Positions 1 through 9,402 of a DNA stretch of 64,000 nucleotides are shown here, piece after piece. Source of the stretch: CANMXU01 sp052030545 (GTDB lineage Bacteria; Pseudomonadota; Gammaproteobacteria; Enterobacterales; Alteromonadaceae); NCBI RefSeq assembly GCF_052030545.1, contig NZ_JBPDIH010000007.1, positions 186,001 to 250,000 of the forward strand, read 5' to 3'. The position numbers and the translations under genes are program-made. Under the pieces are notes generated by a model. That model saw only the letters and a list, made by a program, of their open reading frames with translations, did not search any database and was not told the origin of the DNA. Each line of letters starts with the position of its first letter. The stretch's first letter is position 1.

Positions 1-2
1 TG

Positions 3-539
3 CTGATGTTAGCCTCAGGGCTTGAAAAACCGACCACAGGGCAATGCGTGGCGGTTAACCATGGCCGAGAATTTCCAATAGCAGAGCTAAGAGCTGAGGT
101 TGGTTTTATTTTCCAGCAATTTCATTTGTTACCTGAATTAACCGCGCTCAATAATGTTGCCCTGCCGCTGAAACTACGCGGTGATAACAAGGCACTAGCA
201 AAGGCTAAGCAGTGGCTTGAACACGTAGGCTTAAGCCACCGCCTTGATCATAAACCGAGCGAGTTAAGTGGCGGCGAGCAGCAACGTGTTGCCATTGCCC
301 GCGCGTTGGTATTTAAGCCTAAGTTTATTTTTGCAGATGAGCCAACCGGTAATCTTGATCCTAAAAGTGCGGCAGAGGTCGCTAAGCTGTTGATCAGTTG
401 TTGTCAGCAACAAAATGCTGCGCTGGTGATGGTCACCCACAGTGACGCACTGGCCAGTCGCGCAGAGCATATTTATTCTTTAGCCGGCGGTACGTTAAGT
501 TTGAAAAAATCAGTTCAGGCAAAGGAGCTGTTATGTTAA
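3..539 (+). CDS. ABC transporter ATP-binding protein, YbbA/LolD-like (5' truncated)
   Basis: ATPase of a MacB/LolD-type ABC system, paired with the permease that follows. The reading frame is open to the left edge of the window, so the true start and the Walker A motif lie outside. Counting from the first in-window Met (position 6), a Q-loop region is near residues 36-50, the LSGGEQ signature at 87-92, Walker B FIFADE at 107-112, a D-loop just after, and the switch His at 145. Its stop overlaps the start of the permease gene by seven bases, which indicates translational coupling. In E. coli YbbA/YbbP the substrate is not firmly established and none can be read here. The family call is confident; membership of the Ybb rather than Lol branch rests on the large single FtsX-type partner. 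Confidence 0.88.
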   Translation: MMLASGLEKPTTGQCVAVNHGREFPIAELRAEVGFIFQQFHLLPELTALNNVALPLKLRGDNKALAKAKQWLEHVGLSHRLDHKPSELSGGEQQRVAIARALVFKPKFIFADEPTGNLDPKSAAEVAKLLISCCQQQNAALVMVTHSDALASRAEHIYSLAGGTLSLKKSVQAKELLC

Positions 540-3016
540 TTCATCATTTTAAACTGGCTTGGCATTTTTATTGTCAGGAATATCACCAAAGCCATCAAAA
601 ATTACTGCGTTGGGTACAAGCGGTATTGTTACTGTTTATCGTCACTTTAAGCCTTACCAGCTATAGCATTCAGCACTTTTTACAGCAAAACTTAAACGGT
701 TTGCTTGGCGCTGATGTGGTGCTTAGTCAAAAACATCCGTTAATGGCGCAGCAGCTGAAAACGATTTCAACTTTTACCTCAAAACAGGTGACCACTCAGC
801 AGATCTCCACAACCTTGACCCACAAAGGACTGTGGCAACAAGTTCAGCTAAAAGCAGTTGATCAGCATTATCCTTTACAAGGGCAGCTTATTACTTCAAC
901 AAGTTTGCAAGGTGAAGGCGAAAGTACGTTAACAGGGCCAAGGGTTGGGAATATCTGGTTAGATGCGAGGTTATTCGCAAGCTTGTCAGTCGCTATTGGT
1001 GAGCAATTAGTTATCGCAGGTAAAACTTTTGTCGTTGAAAAAATTATCCAGCACGAGCCCGATCGTTTGATGGAAGGTCACAGCGTTGCGATGCGCGCGA
1101 TGATCAATAGCGCCGATATGCAAGCACTTAACTTTTCACAAGATCTTATTCAGTACCGGTATTTATTAGCGGCAGAGCCAGCACAAATCGATAAACTGTT
1201 AACTTGGCAACAAAAAGCGCTACCAGCAGCGCAAATGCACCATAAACAAGGTCGACATCCTTTGGCGCTGTTTTGGCAAAGAACGGAAAATTTTATTGGT
1301 TTAGCCTCGATTATTTTATTTTTTATGGCGGCAATAGCCATTGAACAACTTGCGCAAGTGCACATTAAAAAAGATCAATACTTTTCTGCAGTATGCATGA
1401 GCTTAGGGGCGTCACAAACCAGTGGCCTACAAATATCCATTTTTAAATGGCTGATCAGCACTTTACTGTTACTGCCTGTGGTTTTGCTGGCAGCGCTTGG
1501 GCTACATTATCTGGTCATTGAATTTTTAAGCGATACCTTTGCCAATGTAAACCGAAATTGGCAACTGGCCACCATGCTTAAATCAGCGGGCGCGGTCATT
1601 ACTGTGTTTGCGGTGTTTCATGCGCCGGTGTGGTTATCGCTACATAATAGCTCAGTTGCGCAGCAGCTATTAGGGCAACAAAGCGTGTTCAAACAAGGTT
1701 TAACTAAGCTGTCAGGTTTATTAGTTTTAATCATTATTGCTTACGCATATTCAGACAACGGCTTATTAACGTTTATGATGTTGGCTGCGATTGCATTAAG
1801 CATTGCCTTGATGATCGTGATGAGTTGGTCGGCACTAACGGTTGGAGAAAAGGCCACGCAGCGCTTTTCAGGTTTAGTGCCTTTTGCGTTATTTATGATG
1901 AAGCAACGCTTAGTCAGTAAAAGCACCCAAATTCTGGGGGTTGGTTTATGTGCTTTTTTATTGCTGTTTACCTTAATGCTGCTAAAAGATCTTGGCGCGA
2001 GCATGTCGGCTTACCAAAGGCAACACGACGGCAATGTTTTTATTTCACAAGCAAGCAGCGCTCAAATGCAGTTTATTGAGCAGTGGGCAGCTGAGCAAAA
2101 TATTGCTATTCGCCAGAGCAAACCTTATATGCATGCAAAACTTGTCGCGGTTAATGAGCAGTCGCTGAATGAATTTAGCCAAAGCCCAAGCGAGAGTTTA
2201 GCCACCTTTAGTAAAAGCATTCGCCTGCATTGGAATGATAAACTACCGGAAAATAATCGAATTATCAGCGGTAAATGGTGGCAAGGTGATGGCAAGCATT
2301 GGCAGCGAATATCGGTTGAACAAGAAGTGCTGTCAGATTTGGGCCTAGCACTTGGAGATAAACTCACTTTTTTCATCAATCAAAAATCTTATGATTTTGA
2401 GATTACCGCTAGCCATGAATTTAAACCCGGCGCAGGCTCCATTACTTTTTGGGTACAAATGCCAACAAGCGCTTTATTACATATTCAATCGGCTCATTAT
2501 TCCATGGCAAGCATGGAATTAGCTGAGCAGCAATGGCCTTTACTGGCGGGGTTATGGCAAAAATTTCCGTCATTGCGCATGGTTTCGTTAAAAGAAATGA
2601 CAGAGCGCTTTGATCGCATGCTAGCTATGATCACAAAAGTTATCGCCGGTTTTGCTGCTATGATCATTGCACTCGCCTTAGTTGTTATTTTGGCGTCAAT
2701 TAAAGCGTTATCACCTAGGGAAAAACAAAAAAACAGTGTTATTTTAAGTTTTGGTTTTGCGCGCAGCACTTGCTTAAAATTGAACCTGATTGAGTGGTTA
2801 GTCACAGCAGTTATTACCGCGATAGGCGCCATTGCTGGCACCTATATCGCCGGGCTGCTTATTTATCAATCGCAGTTTTCACTCAATTATCAGCCTGATT
2901 TTATCTGGCTGGCGATAACCCTTATCAGCATTTTATCTTTTGTTACGCTAATTGGTGTTTATGCCAGTAGAAAAAGCTTAAACAGCTCGGTCAGACATTT
3001 ATTAGCCAGTAATTAA
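533..3016 (+). CDS. FtsX/MacB-family ABC permease, YbbP-like
   Basis: An 827-residue integral membrane permease. It has an N-terminal membrane segment near residues 25-45, a large extracytoplasmic domain, a run of hydrophobic segments from about 250 to 485, a second extracytoplasmic domain (about 490-700), and three C-terminal segments from about 700 to 815. This duplicated FtsX-like layout and length match the YbbP (ADOP-like) permeases that work with a YbbA ATPase, rather than the roughly 400-residue LolC/E type. The start is supported by an AAGGAG ribosome site, and the gene overlaps the ATPase gene. These proteins are thought to move lipophilic molecules or lipoproteins across the inner membrane; the cargo is unknown. 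No terminator is obvious before the next gene. Confidence 0.85.
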   Translation: MLIHHFKLAWHFYCQEYHQSHQKLLRWVQAVLLLFIVTLSLTSYSIQHFLQQNLNGLLGADVVLSQKHPLMAQQLKTISTFTSKQVTTQQISTTLTHKGLWQQVQLKAVDQHYPLQGQLITSTSLQGEGESTLTGPRVGNIWLDARLFASLSVAIGEQLVIAGKTFVVEKIIQHEPDRLMEGHSVAMRAMINSADMQALNFSQDLIQYRYLLAAEPAQIDKLLTWQQKALPAAQMHHKQGRHPLALFWQRTENFIGLASIILFFMAAIAIEQLAQVHIKKDQYFSAVCMSLGASQTSGLQISIFKWLISTLLLLPVVLLAALGLHYLVIEFLSDTFANVNRNWQLATMLKSAGAVITVFAVFHAPVWLSLHNSSVAQQLLGQQSVFKQGLTKLSGLLVLIIIAYAYSDNGLLTFMMLAAIALSIALMIVMSWSALTVGEKATQRFSGLVPFALFMMKQRLVSKSTQILGVGLCAFLLLFTLMLLKDLGASMSAYQRQHDGNVFISQASSAQMQFIEQWAAEQNIAIRQSKPYMHAKLVAVNEQSLNEFSQSPSESLATFSKSIRLHWNDKLPENNRIISGKWWQGDGKHWQRISVEQEVLSDLGLALGDKLTFFINQKSYDFEITASHEFKPGAGSITFWVQMPTSALLHIQSAHYSMASMELAEQQWPLLAGLWQKFPSLRMVSLKEMTERFDRMLAMITKVIAGFAAMIIALALVVILASIKALSPREKQKNSVILSFGFARSTCLKLNLIEWLVTAVITAIGAIAGTYIAGLLIYQSQFSLNYQPDFIWLAITLISILSFVTLIGVYASRKSLNSSVRHLLASN

Positions 3017-3021
3017 AAATA

Positions 3022-3040
3022 TTTCACATTCGTTTCACAT
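3022..3040 (+). promoter_or_regulatory. Direct repeat TTTCACAT x2, candidate OmpR-type response-regulator site
   Basis: TTTCACAT occurs at 3022-3029 and again at 3033-3040, that is, two identical octamers in direct orientation 11 bp apart. This is the spacing bound by dimers of OmpR/PhoB-family regulators. It lies about 50 bp before the PfpI-like gene, which is followed by an OmpR-family regulator and its kinase, so autoregulation of that three-gene unit is plausible. The site is seen directly; its function is inferred. Confidence 0.5.
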
Positions 3041-3090
3041 CGACTTTGTCATCATGGCTTCACTAATTACCGAAACGAAGGATTAATTTG

Positions 3091-4209
3091 ATGAAACATA
3101 TACTAAATGTACTGATGGTATTAGCGCTTTTGTTAATTACGTCATGGCAAGTAAAAGCACAAACCTCTGCCAAAAAAGTAGTGATGGTGCTGAGCAGTTA
3201 TGGTCAACAACAGGGAGACTTAACGCCAGGTTATGAGTTTGATGAGTTTTCAAAAGCGTACCAAGTTTTTAAAGCTAATGGCATTGCCGTTGATCTTGCC
3301 AGTCCAAAAGGCGGCATGGTTGAAGCGGATAAATATGACCCAAGCAAACCTTATAATGTGCCGGTACTGGCTGATAAAGCGATTATGGCTAAACTGGATA
3401 ATACCCTAAAAACGGGTGAGCTTGATGCTAAAAATTATGACGGTATTTTTATTGTTGGCGGTAAAGGCGCAATGTTTGATTTACCCAAAGATAAAGCGCT
3501 GCAACAAGTGATTGCCGATATTTATCAACAGCAAGGCAGTGTTGCTGCTGTGTGCCATGGGCCTGCCGCATTAATTGATGTAAAACTTGCCGATGGTAGT
3601 TATTTAATCGCCAATAAAGCAGTGAATGGTTTTACCAATCAAGAAGAGCGTTTATTTGGCAAAAAGTGGCTGAAACAGTTTGAATTTATGCTTGAAGATA
3701 AGCTGATTGAACGCGGCGGAAAATATCAATCTAGCGATATTATGCTTAGCCATGTCGCTGTCGACGAGCGCTTAGTGACTGGGCAAAACCCAAGTTCAAC
3801 TGTTGGTGTTGCCACTGAATTAGTGAAACAATTAGGGCTTATTCCAGTGGAATTAGCACAAGATATTGAAGATAAAACCTTGGCCGAAATTGCGCAGTTT
3901 TTATCGGGTGATACATCTGCGATAGCAAGATTTAACAATAAGCCCAATGACTACCACATTCCGCTAGTTGGCATGTATGGTTTTTATTACCTAAAAGCGG
4001 CAGAATCAACACTGCAACATCAAAATTCGCTTGCGCTGATGTTGGTCGCACAAGAGGCGTTGAATAATGCCACGCTTGATCTTACCATTGCTAAAACTCA
4101 GCATAAGTTAGGGCAAATTGCCCAAGCCAAAGCAACGGTCACAAAACTCATTGCCGCTAAGCCTGATTATCAACCGGCACAAACGTGGTTAAAAGAGTTG
4201 TCGCTTTAA
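3091..4209 (+). CDS. Secreted DJ-1/PfpI-family protein with C-terminal extension
   Basis: A 372-residue protein starting at the ATG at 3091 (AAGGA ribosome site about 10 bp upstream; the TTG one codon earlier is less likely). Residues 1-25 form a cleavable signal peptide ending in VKAQ. Residues about 30-250 are a class-I glutamine-amidotransferase-like DJ-1/PfpI fold with the nucleophile-elbow motif AVCHGPA (Cys155-His156), as in Hsp31/YajL-type glyoxalases and chaperones. The remaining ~120 residues are helical and end in a TPR-like segment. Export plus this extension is unusual for the family. The gene is the first of a unit with a response regulator and histidine kinase 40 bp downstream, so the pair probably controls it. 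Enzymatic activity (glyoxalase, protease or chaperone) cannot be decided from sequence. Confidence 0.8.
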   Translation: MKHILNVLMVLALLLITSWQVKAQTSAKKVVMVLSSYGQQQGDLTPGYEFDEFSKAYQVFKANGIAVDLASPKGGMVEADKYDPSKPYNVPVLADKAIMAKLDNTLKTGELDAKNYDGIFIVGGKGAMFDLPKDKALQQVIADIYQQQGSVAAVCHGPAALIDVKLADGSYLIANKAVNGFTNQEERLFGKKWLKQFEFMLEDKLIERGGKYQSSDIMLSHVAVDERLVTGQNPSSTVGVATELVKQLGLIPVELAQDIEDKTLAEIAQFLSGDTSAIARFNNKPNDYHIPLVGMYGFYYLKAAESTLQHQNSLALMLVAQEALNNATLDLTIAKTQHKLGQIAQAKATVTKLIAAKPDYQPAQTWLKELSL

Positions 4210-4249
4210 AATAGCTGTTTTATTAAAACCTGTGTCGACGGAGCAAACC

Positions 4250-4936
4250 ATGTCACTGAATGTACTGCTGGTAGAAGATCAGTTAAGTATCGCCAAAAAC
4301 ATTGCCGATTATATGGAAGCAAAAGGGCATACTTTTGATTTTGCGACCAATGGCGAGCAAGGCTTAAATTTGGCCCTAACTCATCATTACGATCTGATCT
4401 TGCTTGATTTAAATCTACCGGTCATGGACGGCTTAGAAATTTGTCGCCAGCTAAGAGAAAAAGCCGAGCGGCATATTCCGATTTTAATGTTAACCGCCCG
4501 TGATAGCATTGAAGATAAAGTGACCGGTTTTGGCGTTGGCGCAGACGACTACTTAACCAAGCCGTTTCAGTTACAAGAACTTGAAGTGCGCTGTTTAGCG
4601 TTGTCCCGCCGACATTTATTGCAAACCAGCAATACCCTAACTTTAGGGCCTCTGGTGATTGACCGCACGCAAAAAAAAGTGAGCCGAGCAGGCCAGCCGC
4701 TTAACTTACATAGCATGGGGCTGAAAATTTTAACGATATTAGCCGAAGCCTATCCGCAGGTGGTTAGTCGCTCTCAACTGCTGCAAAAAATTTGGGGCGA
4801 TGAACCAACGGAGTCTGACGCCATGCGCTCCCATATTTATCAGTTGCGCAGTGTTTTAGATAAACCTTTTTCATACCCGTTAATTAAAACCGTGCATGGC
4901 GTAGGTTTTGTATTGGATATAAAAGATGAGCAATAA
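4250..4936 (+). CDS. OmpR-family response regulator
   Basis: A 228-residue two-domain regulator. A receiver domain (residues 1-120) has the acidic pocket VED at the N-terminus, phospho-acceptor Asp53 in LLDLNLPVMDG, and the conserved Lys in YLTKPF. A winged-helix DNA-binding domain (about 128-225) carries the typical RSHIYQLRSVLD and VHGVGF elements. I place the start at the ATG at 4250 because a CGGAG ribosome site sits 6 bp upstream; an in-frame GTG at 4232 would add six residues. The gene overlaps the following histidine-kinase gene by 11 bp. It resembles the QseB/PmrA/TctD group. The TTTCACAT direct repeats before the PfpI gene are its likely target. The signal is unknown. Confidence 0.9.
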   Translation: MSLNVLLVEDQLSIAKNIADYMEAKGHTFDFATNGEQGLNLALTHHYDLILLDLNLPVMDGLEICRQLREKAERHIPILMLTARDSIEDKVTGFGVGADDYLTKPFQLQELEVRCLALSRRHLLQTSNTLTLGPLVIDRTQKKVSRAGQPLNLHSMGLKILTILAEAYPQVVSRSQLLQKIWGDEPTESDAMRSHIYQLRSVLDKPFSYPLIKTVHGVGFVLDIKDEQ

Positions 4937-6263
4937 ACCGAAAAAGTTTCACAGTTTAAGCCGGCGCATTGTTGCTCAGTTTTGTATTTTTACGCTGTTT
5001 TTGTCAGCCATTTTTGGCTTTTTAGCTTTTATCTTGTTGTATAACTTAGAAGATAGTTTTATCGAACGTGACATTGACCAAGAAGCGCAGTATTTAGTTA
5101 ATCATTATCAGCAAAATCAGCAGTGGCCCGCTGTTCGAAGTGCTTATTTTTCTCTGCACTTTTCGACAGAAAGCTTGCCAAAAGATATGCGCGAAACATT
5201 TATTGCCGAGCCGCAGCGTAAAGAGTTTTACGGAGAAGCAGGCCGGCATTATCATTTACTTACCTTGTCCACTATTAGCAATATTAACAATGTTAATAAT
5301 GCCTATTTGCTGGCAGAGGTTAGCCAAAAACTATTGGTGCGCCCAGTTCGCGAAGGCATATTCAAATTACTGATTATCAGTGCGCTGATGTTAACCGTAA
5401 TTGCCTTTATTATCGCTTGGCTACTGGGGCGAAAAACCGCGAAACCGTTAAAAGACTTGGCTGATTTAGTTGATGGCGTAGCGCCTGAAAATATACCTAA
5501 TACTTTTGCTGATAAATTTCCAAACAATGAAATTGGCATTTTGGCGCAAACCCTTGAACATTCAATGCAGCAAATTAGTAAAGCGCTAGAGCGTGAACGT
5601 TGCTTTACTCGCGATGTTAGCCATGAACTGCGCACTCCGGTGGCAGTGATCAAAAATTCGGTCGAGCTTTTTCAGCAAAAAAATAACGCTCAAACGGCTG
5701 ATAGTGCTAACAAGGCAGCTCTTAATAAGGAAAGTGCCAACAGGGAAAATACTGAAATTGTCAGCCGCATTGGCGAAGCAGCAGTGCAAATGGAGCAAAC
5801 CGTTACCACCTTATTACTTTTAGCGCGTGAAGAGCATGCACAGGCGAAGCAAACGTTAGTGCCATTATTGCCGTTAATTGAGCAATCAATCATTGAACAA
5901 AGTTATTTGCTTGAAGGTAAATCAGTCGACGTGCAAGTTGATGATAATTGCGCAGTATCAGTAATGGCGCAGCAGGGCATGTTAAAAGTACTGTTAGATA
6001 ATTTATTAAGTAATGCTTTTCAATATACCGAGCAGGGCAAGGTTATCGTCAGCTTTAATGACAATACCTTAACCATAGAAGATACCGGCCCGGGCATTGA
6101 AAAAGACATTTCACAGCAAGTGACCGAACCTGCCATTAAAGGCAGTCAAAGCACCGGCTATGGTTTTGGGTTGTCGATTGTTAAACGTTTATGTGAAAAC
6201 CAGCAATGGCAACTTACCGTGGTAAGCGAGCAAGGAACCCGAATTTCTATTGGTTTTAATTAA
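4926..6263 (+). CDS. Membrane sensor histidine kinase
   Basis: A 445-residue kinase, partner of the overlapping OmpR-type regulator. It has a first membrane helix near residues 13-40, a small periplasmic domain of about 105 residues, and a second helix near 145-168. A HAMP-like linker, a HisKA domain with H-box RDVSHELRTP (phospho-His233) and a HATPase domain follow, with an N-box (LLSNAFQYTEQG), a DTGPGIE G1 box and a GYGFGLSIVKRL G2 box. The short sensor domain shows no recognisable ligand-binding fold. An AT-rich gap of about 130 bp with no clear terminator follows. Assignment as a kinase is certain; the stimulus is not. Confidence 0.9.
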   Translation: MSNKPKKFHSLSRRIVAQFCIFTLFLSAIFGFLAFILLYNLEDSFIERDIDQEAQYLVNHYQQNQQWPAVRSAYFSLHFSTESLPKDMRETFIAEPQRKEFYGEAGRHYHLLTLSTISNINNVNNAYLLAEVSQKLLVRPVREGIFKLLIISALMLTVIAFIIAWLLGRKTAKPLKDLADLVDGVAPENIPNTFADKFPNNEIGILAQTLEHSMQQISKALERERCFTRDVSHELRTPVAVIKNSVELFQQKNNAQTADSANKAALNKESANRENTEIVSRIGEAAVQMEQTVTTLLLLAREEHAQAKQTLVPLLPLIEQSIIEQSYLLEGKSVDVQVDDNCAVSVMAQQGMLKVLLDNLLSNAFQYTEQGKVIVSFNDNTLTIEDTGPGIEKDISQQVTEPAIKGSQSTGYGFGLSIVKRLCENQQWQLTVVSEQGTRISIGFN

Positions 6264-6392
6264 TTGGTTTTAGTTGAAATATAAAAAATAGATTTCACTT
6301 GATAGTAAATTTATTTGGCGAGAATCATTTTGTATTACTAAGCTTAATTATATTTTTAATTTTTATATGCTTATATAAGATTAAGGTTGGTT

Positions 6393-8522
6393 ATGCTTTT
6401 ACAAAAACAAAGTTTATCTATTAAGTTATTATTGGTTGTTGGTGGCTTATTGATCCTCATGTCACTCAGTTTCATTTTAATTAGTGCGATATCGTTAAAT
6501 AGTGCTGAAAAAGAGATTGTTTCTGAGGTGAGTAATGAGGTTCGCACTCAAATAGAACAAACCGTTGCTGCAAAATCCAGCGCCATTGCTTTTGATATTT
6601 CAAATATTTTTAATGAGAGTTTTGTTTACCCTTACCAATTAGCGAATCAAATTTCAGCCAGTATTGAAGGCAAACTACCTGAACCTTATAGTCGAGGTCA
6701 GGTTGAGGCTATGGTTAGCAATACACTTTCTTATAGCAGTGTTTCTTCCATGTATTCTCAATTTGATGCGAATAAATTTGATGGCAGAGACTCGGAATTC
6801 ACGGAAGGGTTTAGTCATTCTGTTGTTGGTGCAGGAAGTTTAGAAGTATATTTTGTGCGAGAGCAAAATAATAATATTTCTCAACAACCTATTGAAAACG
6901 CTACCGACAAATATGACGAAACATTAGATGAGTTTGGTAACCGCGCTGCACAGTGGTATTTATGTTCTAAAGAAACCTTAAAAGCTTGTATTAATAACCC
7001 TTATAAGTACGAAATAAGACCTGGGTATACGGAGTTAATGACCAGTTTAGTTGTGCCAGTTGTTGCTGACGGTACGTTTAGAGGTGTTGTTGGGGTTGAT
7101 CTTAATTTACCTATTTTACAAGAGAAAGCCAAACAGCTAAAAGCCTCTCTTTATGGTGGCAAAGCAAGTGTTTTAATTGTGAGTAATGATGGCTTTTTGG
7201 CAGCAGCTACCGAATATGAAAAAAGCTTAGCCCGACCAATTAAAGAAGTCCTTAAAAGAAGCAATGAATTACTGGATATTTCAGGGCAAAACAAATCGAT
7301 TATTATTGATAATTTACTCTATTTTGTACGCCCAATTAAAATTAATGCCTCAGGTGAAGCGTGGAATCTAATTGTCGGTATCGACCTGAAAGCGGCCATG
7401 TTACCTGTAAGTGAAATATCTGCAGGCATTGCTGAAATCATTAGCCATATCATCACCAGTTTCTTAATACTTGCCATAATCTCTACTGTTGTTGCATTAG
7501 TGTTAGTTAACATCTTTACGAAAAGTATTGTTAAGCCTGTTAAGGCAGTGGCAGACAAAATGGCTGAGCTGGCGGGGCAAGGCGGAGATTTAACACAAGA
7601 ATTGCAAGTGCATTCGCACGCGGAACTTATTAGCTTAAGTAATGCTTTTAACCAATTTAGAGAAAAAGTAAGAGATTTGTTAGAGCAGGCGAAAATGTCA
7701 GGACAAGCCGTGCTAGAGCAAAGTGAAGAAAGCAAGCGTAATGCTGAGCAAACACATGGTCAAATATCGCTGCAAGAAACCGAAGTTAATAGCATTGTTA
7801 CTGCCATTACCGAGATGTCAGCAACAGCGTCTGAAGTCGCAAATACTGCGTCTGATGCCGCCACTAATGCTGATGCTGCAAGTCATTCTATTAGAGGCAC
7901 TGAATCTGATGTTTCACTAGCAACCAATGAAATCACTACTTTATCCAATGAAATGTCTACCGCGACTGACGCAGTAAAAGCGGTATCCGTAAGAAGTGAA
8001 GATATTCGAAAAATCTTAGATGTTATAAGCTCCATAGCCGACCAAACAAATTTACTGGCTCTAAATGCCGCCATCGAGGCGGCAAGGGCGGGTGATCATG
8101 GTCGAGGTTTTAGTGTGGTTGCAGATGAGGTTAGGGCGTTAGCTTCAAAAACATCTGACTCTGTTGATGAAATCTCACAAGTTATCTCTTCATTGCAAGA
8201 GGAGGTGTCTACAACCGTTAGTCTTATTGAGCAAGGCACTGAAAAAGCTCAAACTGCGGCCGATAAGTCAAATGCTGCTTTTCTAAAAATGAAAGAAACT
8301 GTGAGCCAAATTGGCGAGGTTACCCAACATATCATTCAAATTGCGGCGGCTGCAGAAGAACAAAGCCAAGTGTCAGAAGAGCTCAATAGAAATATGGTAG
8401 TTGTTGGCGATGCCACTAAAGAAGTGCTCAGTTTATCTGAAGCTTCTAAACAAAGCGCGATGATCATTAATAAAGATGTCATCTCCTTGGAAAACGCATT
8501 GAGCAAGCTTAAAACCAACTAA
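6393..8522 (+). CDS. Methyl-accepting chemotaxis protein (Cache-type sensor)
   Basis: A 709-residue chemoreceptor. It has an N-terminal membrane helix (residues 9-32) and a large periplasmic region (about 33-340) that resembles a double-Cache domain, with a conserved aromatic stretch and GVVGVDLNLPILQEKA. A second membrane helix (about 350-375), a HAMP domain and the long signalling hairpin follow. The hairpin tip is intact (IADQTNLLALNAAIEAARAG), as is the VVADEVRALA stretch after it. The ATG at 6393 follows an AAGG ribosome site; a TTG two codons earlier is less likely. dCache chemoreceptors usually bind amino acids, organic acids or other small ligands. The neighbours do not suggest which. 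It probably forms a single-gene unit; a porin-like gene follows after 92 bp. Confidence 0.92.
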   Translation: MLLQKQSLSIKLLLVVGGLLILMSLSFILISAISLNSAEKEIVSEVSNEVRTQIEQTVAAKSSAIAFDISNIFNESFVYPYQLANQISASIEGKLPEPYSRGQVEAMVSNTLSYSSVSSMYSQFDANKFDGRDSEFTEGFSHSVVGAGSLEVYFVREQNNNISQQPIENATDKYDETLDEFGNRAAQWYLCSKETLKACINNPYKYEIRPGYTELMTSLVVPVVADGTFRGVVGVDLNLPILQEKAKQLKASLYGGKASVLIVSNDGFLAAATEYEKSLARPIKEVLKRSNELLDISGQNKSIIIDNLLYFVRPIKINASGEAWNLIVGIDLKAAMLPVSEISAGIAEIISHIITSFLILAIISTVVALVLVNIFTKSIVKPVKAVADKMAELAGQGGDLTQELQVHSHAELISLSNAFNQFREKVRDLLEQAKMSGQAVLEQSEESKRNAEQTHGQISLQETEVNSIVTAITEMSATASEVANTASDAATNADAASHSIRGTESDVSLATNEITTLSNEMSTATDAVKAVSVRSEDIRKILDVISSIADQTNLLALNAAIEAARAGDHGRGFSVVADEVRALASKTSDSVDEISQVISSLQEEVSTTVSLIEQGTEKAQTAADKSNAAFLKMKETVSQIGEVTQHIIQIAAAAEEQSQVSEELNRNMVVVGDATKEVLSLSEASKQSAMIINKDVISLENALSKLKTN

Positions 8523-8614
8523 AAAACAACGGAATAACGTTAAGCGAGCTTAAGCTAATAGCAACAAATAAATTGTCTGTTTTGAACCAAGTGTACATAT
8601 TAAGGGATAGCATA

Positions 8615-9319
8615 ATGAACAAATACATTTTTATTGCGGTTATCAATTGTTTAGTGTTTTTTTCAATGAATGCGATTGCAAATATTTCAGCAACTATCAA
8701 CCTTGCCTCCGATTATACCTTTAATGGTGTAAGTCAAACCGGCAATGACCCTGCTTTGCAAGGGAGTCTAGACTATGCAAACGATAATGGCTTTTATGTA
8801 GGCACGTGGGCATCAAATGTTGATTTTGGCGCTGGTGATGACACTAATATTGAGTGGGATGCTTATATCGGTCAGTATTTTCAACTTAATAAACAGATTG
8901 GTTTAGATACCGGCATTGCTTATTACACCTATCGAGGCGATTCATTATCAGACGAGTATAACTACCCTGAGGCATATGCAAAACTTTCATATAATTCTTC
9001 AATGGGAGATAGCGAATTAAACTTTTGGTATACCTGGGATTATTTTGGTCTAGACGTAAAGCATTACATTGCAATGGTCGCTCACAATGTTGAAATAGCG
9101 CCAGGGCATACGATTAGAGTGAGTTTTGATCGCTCTGTATCAGCAGACGAAGATAAGTGGTCTTGGGATAATAGCGATGCCTATAATCACTACCGTATTG
9201 CGTATATGACAAGCTGGAACGGGTTAGATTTTGACTTAGCCGTTGAAGACACGAACATGGATATTGAAAGCGCCGATGCCAGGGTAGTATTGTCAGTGTC
9301 TTATACCTTAAATCTATAG
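8615..9319 (+). CDS. TorF-family putative outer-membrane porin (Gcw_chp)
   Basis: A 234-residue protein with a signal peptide (residues 1-23, ending MNAIAN) and a body that is almost entirely amphipathic beta strands ending in a hydrophobic C-terminal residue, typical of an outer-membrane barrel. The stretch LASDYTFNGVSQTGNDPALQG and the following DYANDNGFYVGTWASNVDFG are the hallmark of the TorF/Gcw_chp family (TIGR02001). The start at 8615 has an AGGGA ribosome site; an in-frame codon 42 bp upstream is ignored because it would bury the signal peptide. The family's solute is not known. It converges on the arsR-like gene with a hairpin in between. Confidence 0.8.
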   Translation: MNKYIFIAVINCLVFFSMNAIANISATINLASDYTFNGVSQTGNDPALQGSLDYANDNGFYVGTWASNVDFGAGDDTNIEWDAYIGQYFQLNKQIGLDTGIAYYTYRGDSLSDEYNYPEAYAKLSYNSSMGDSELNFWYTWDYFGLDVKHYIAMVAHNVEIAPGHTIRVSFDRSVSADEDKWSWDNSDAYNHYRIAYMTSWNGLDFDLAVEDTNMDIESADARVVLSVSYTLNL

Positions 9320-9338
9320 TTTTTTAGTCGCTTGATAA

Positions 9339-9383
9339 GTTTGTTGTGACTTTGCATTAAAAGCTTGTAAGGTCATAACAAAT
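9339..9383. terminator. Hairpin between convergent genes
   Basis: TTGTTGTGAC at 9341-9350 can pair with GGTCATAACAA at 9371-9381, with an interior mismatch and a 20-base loop. It lies between the convergent porin and ArsR genes. No strong U run follows on either strand, so this is a weak terminator candidate. Confidence 0.35.
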
Positions 9384-9402
9384 CAAGTTGAACACTAACT
9401 TC

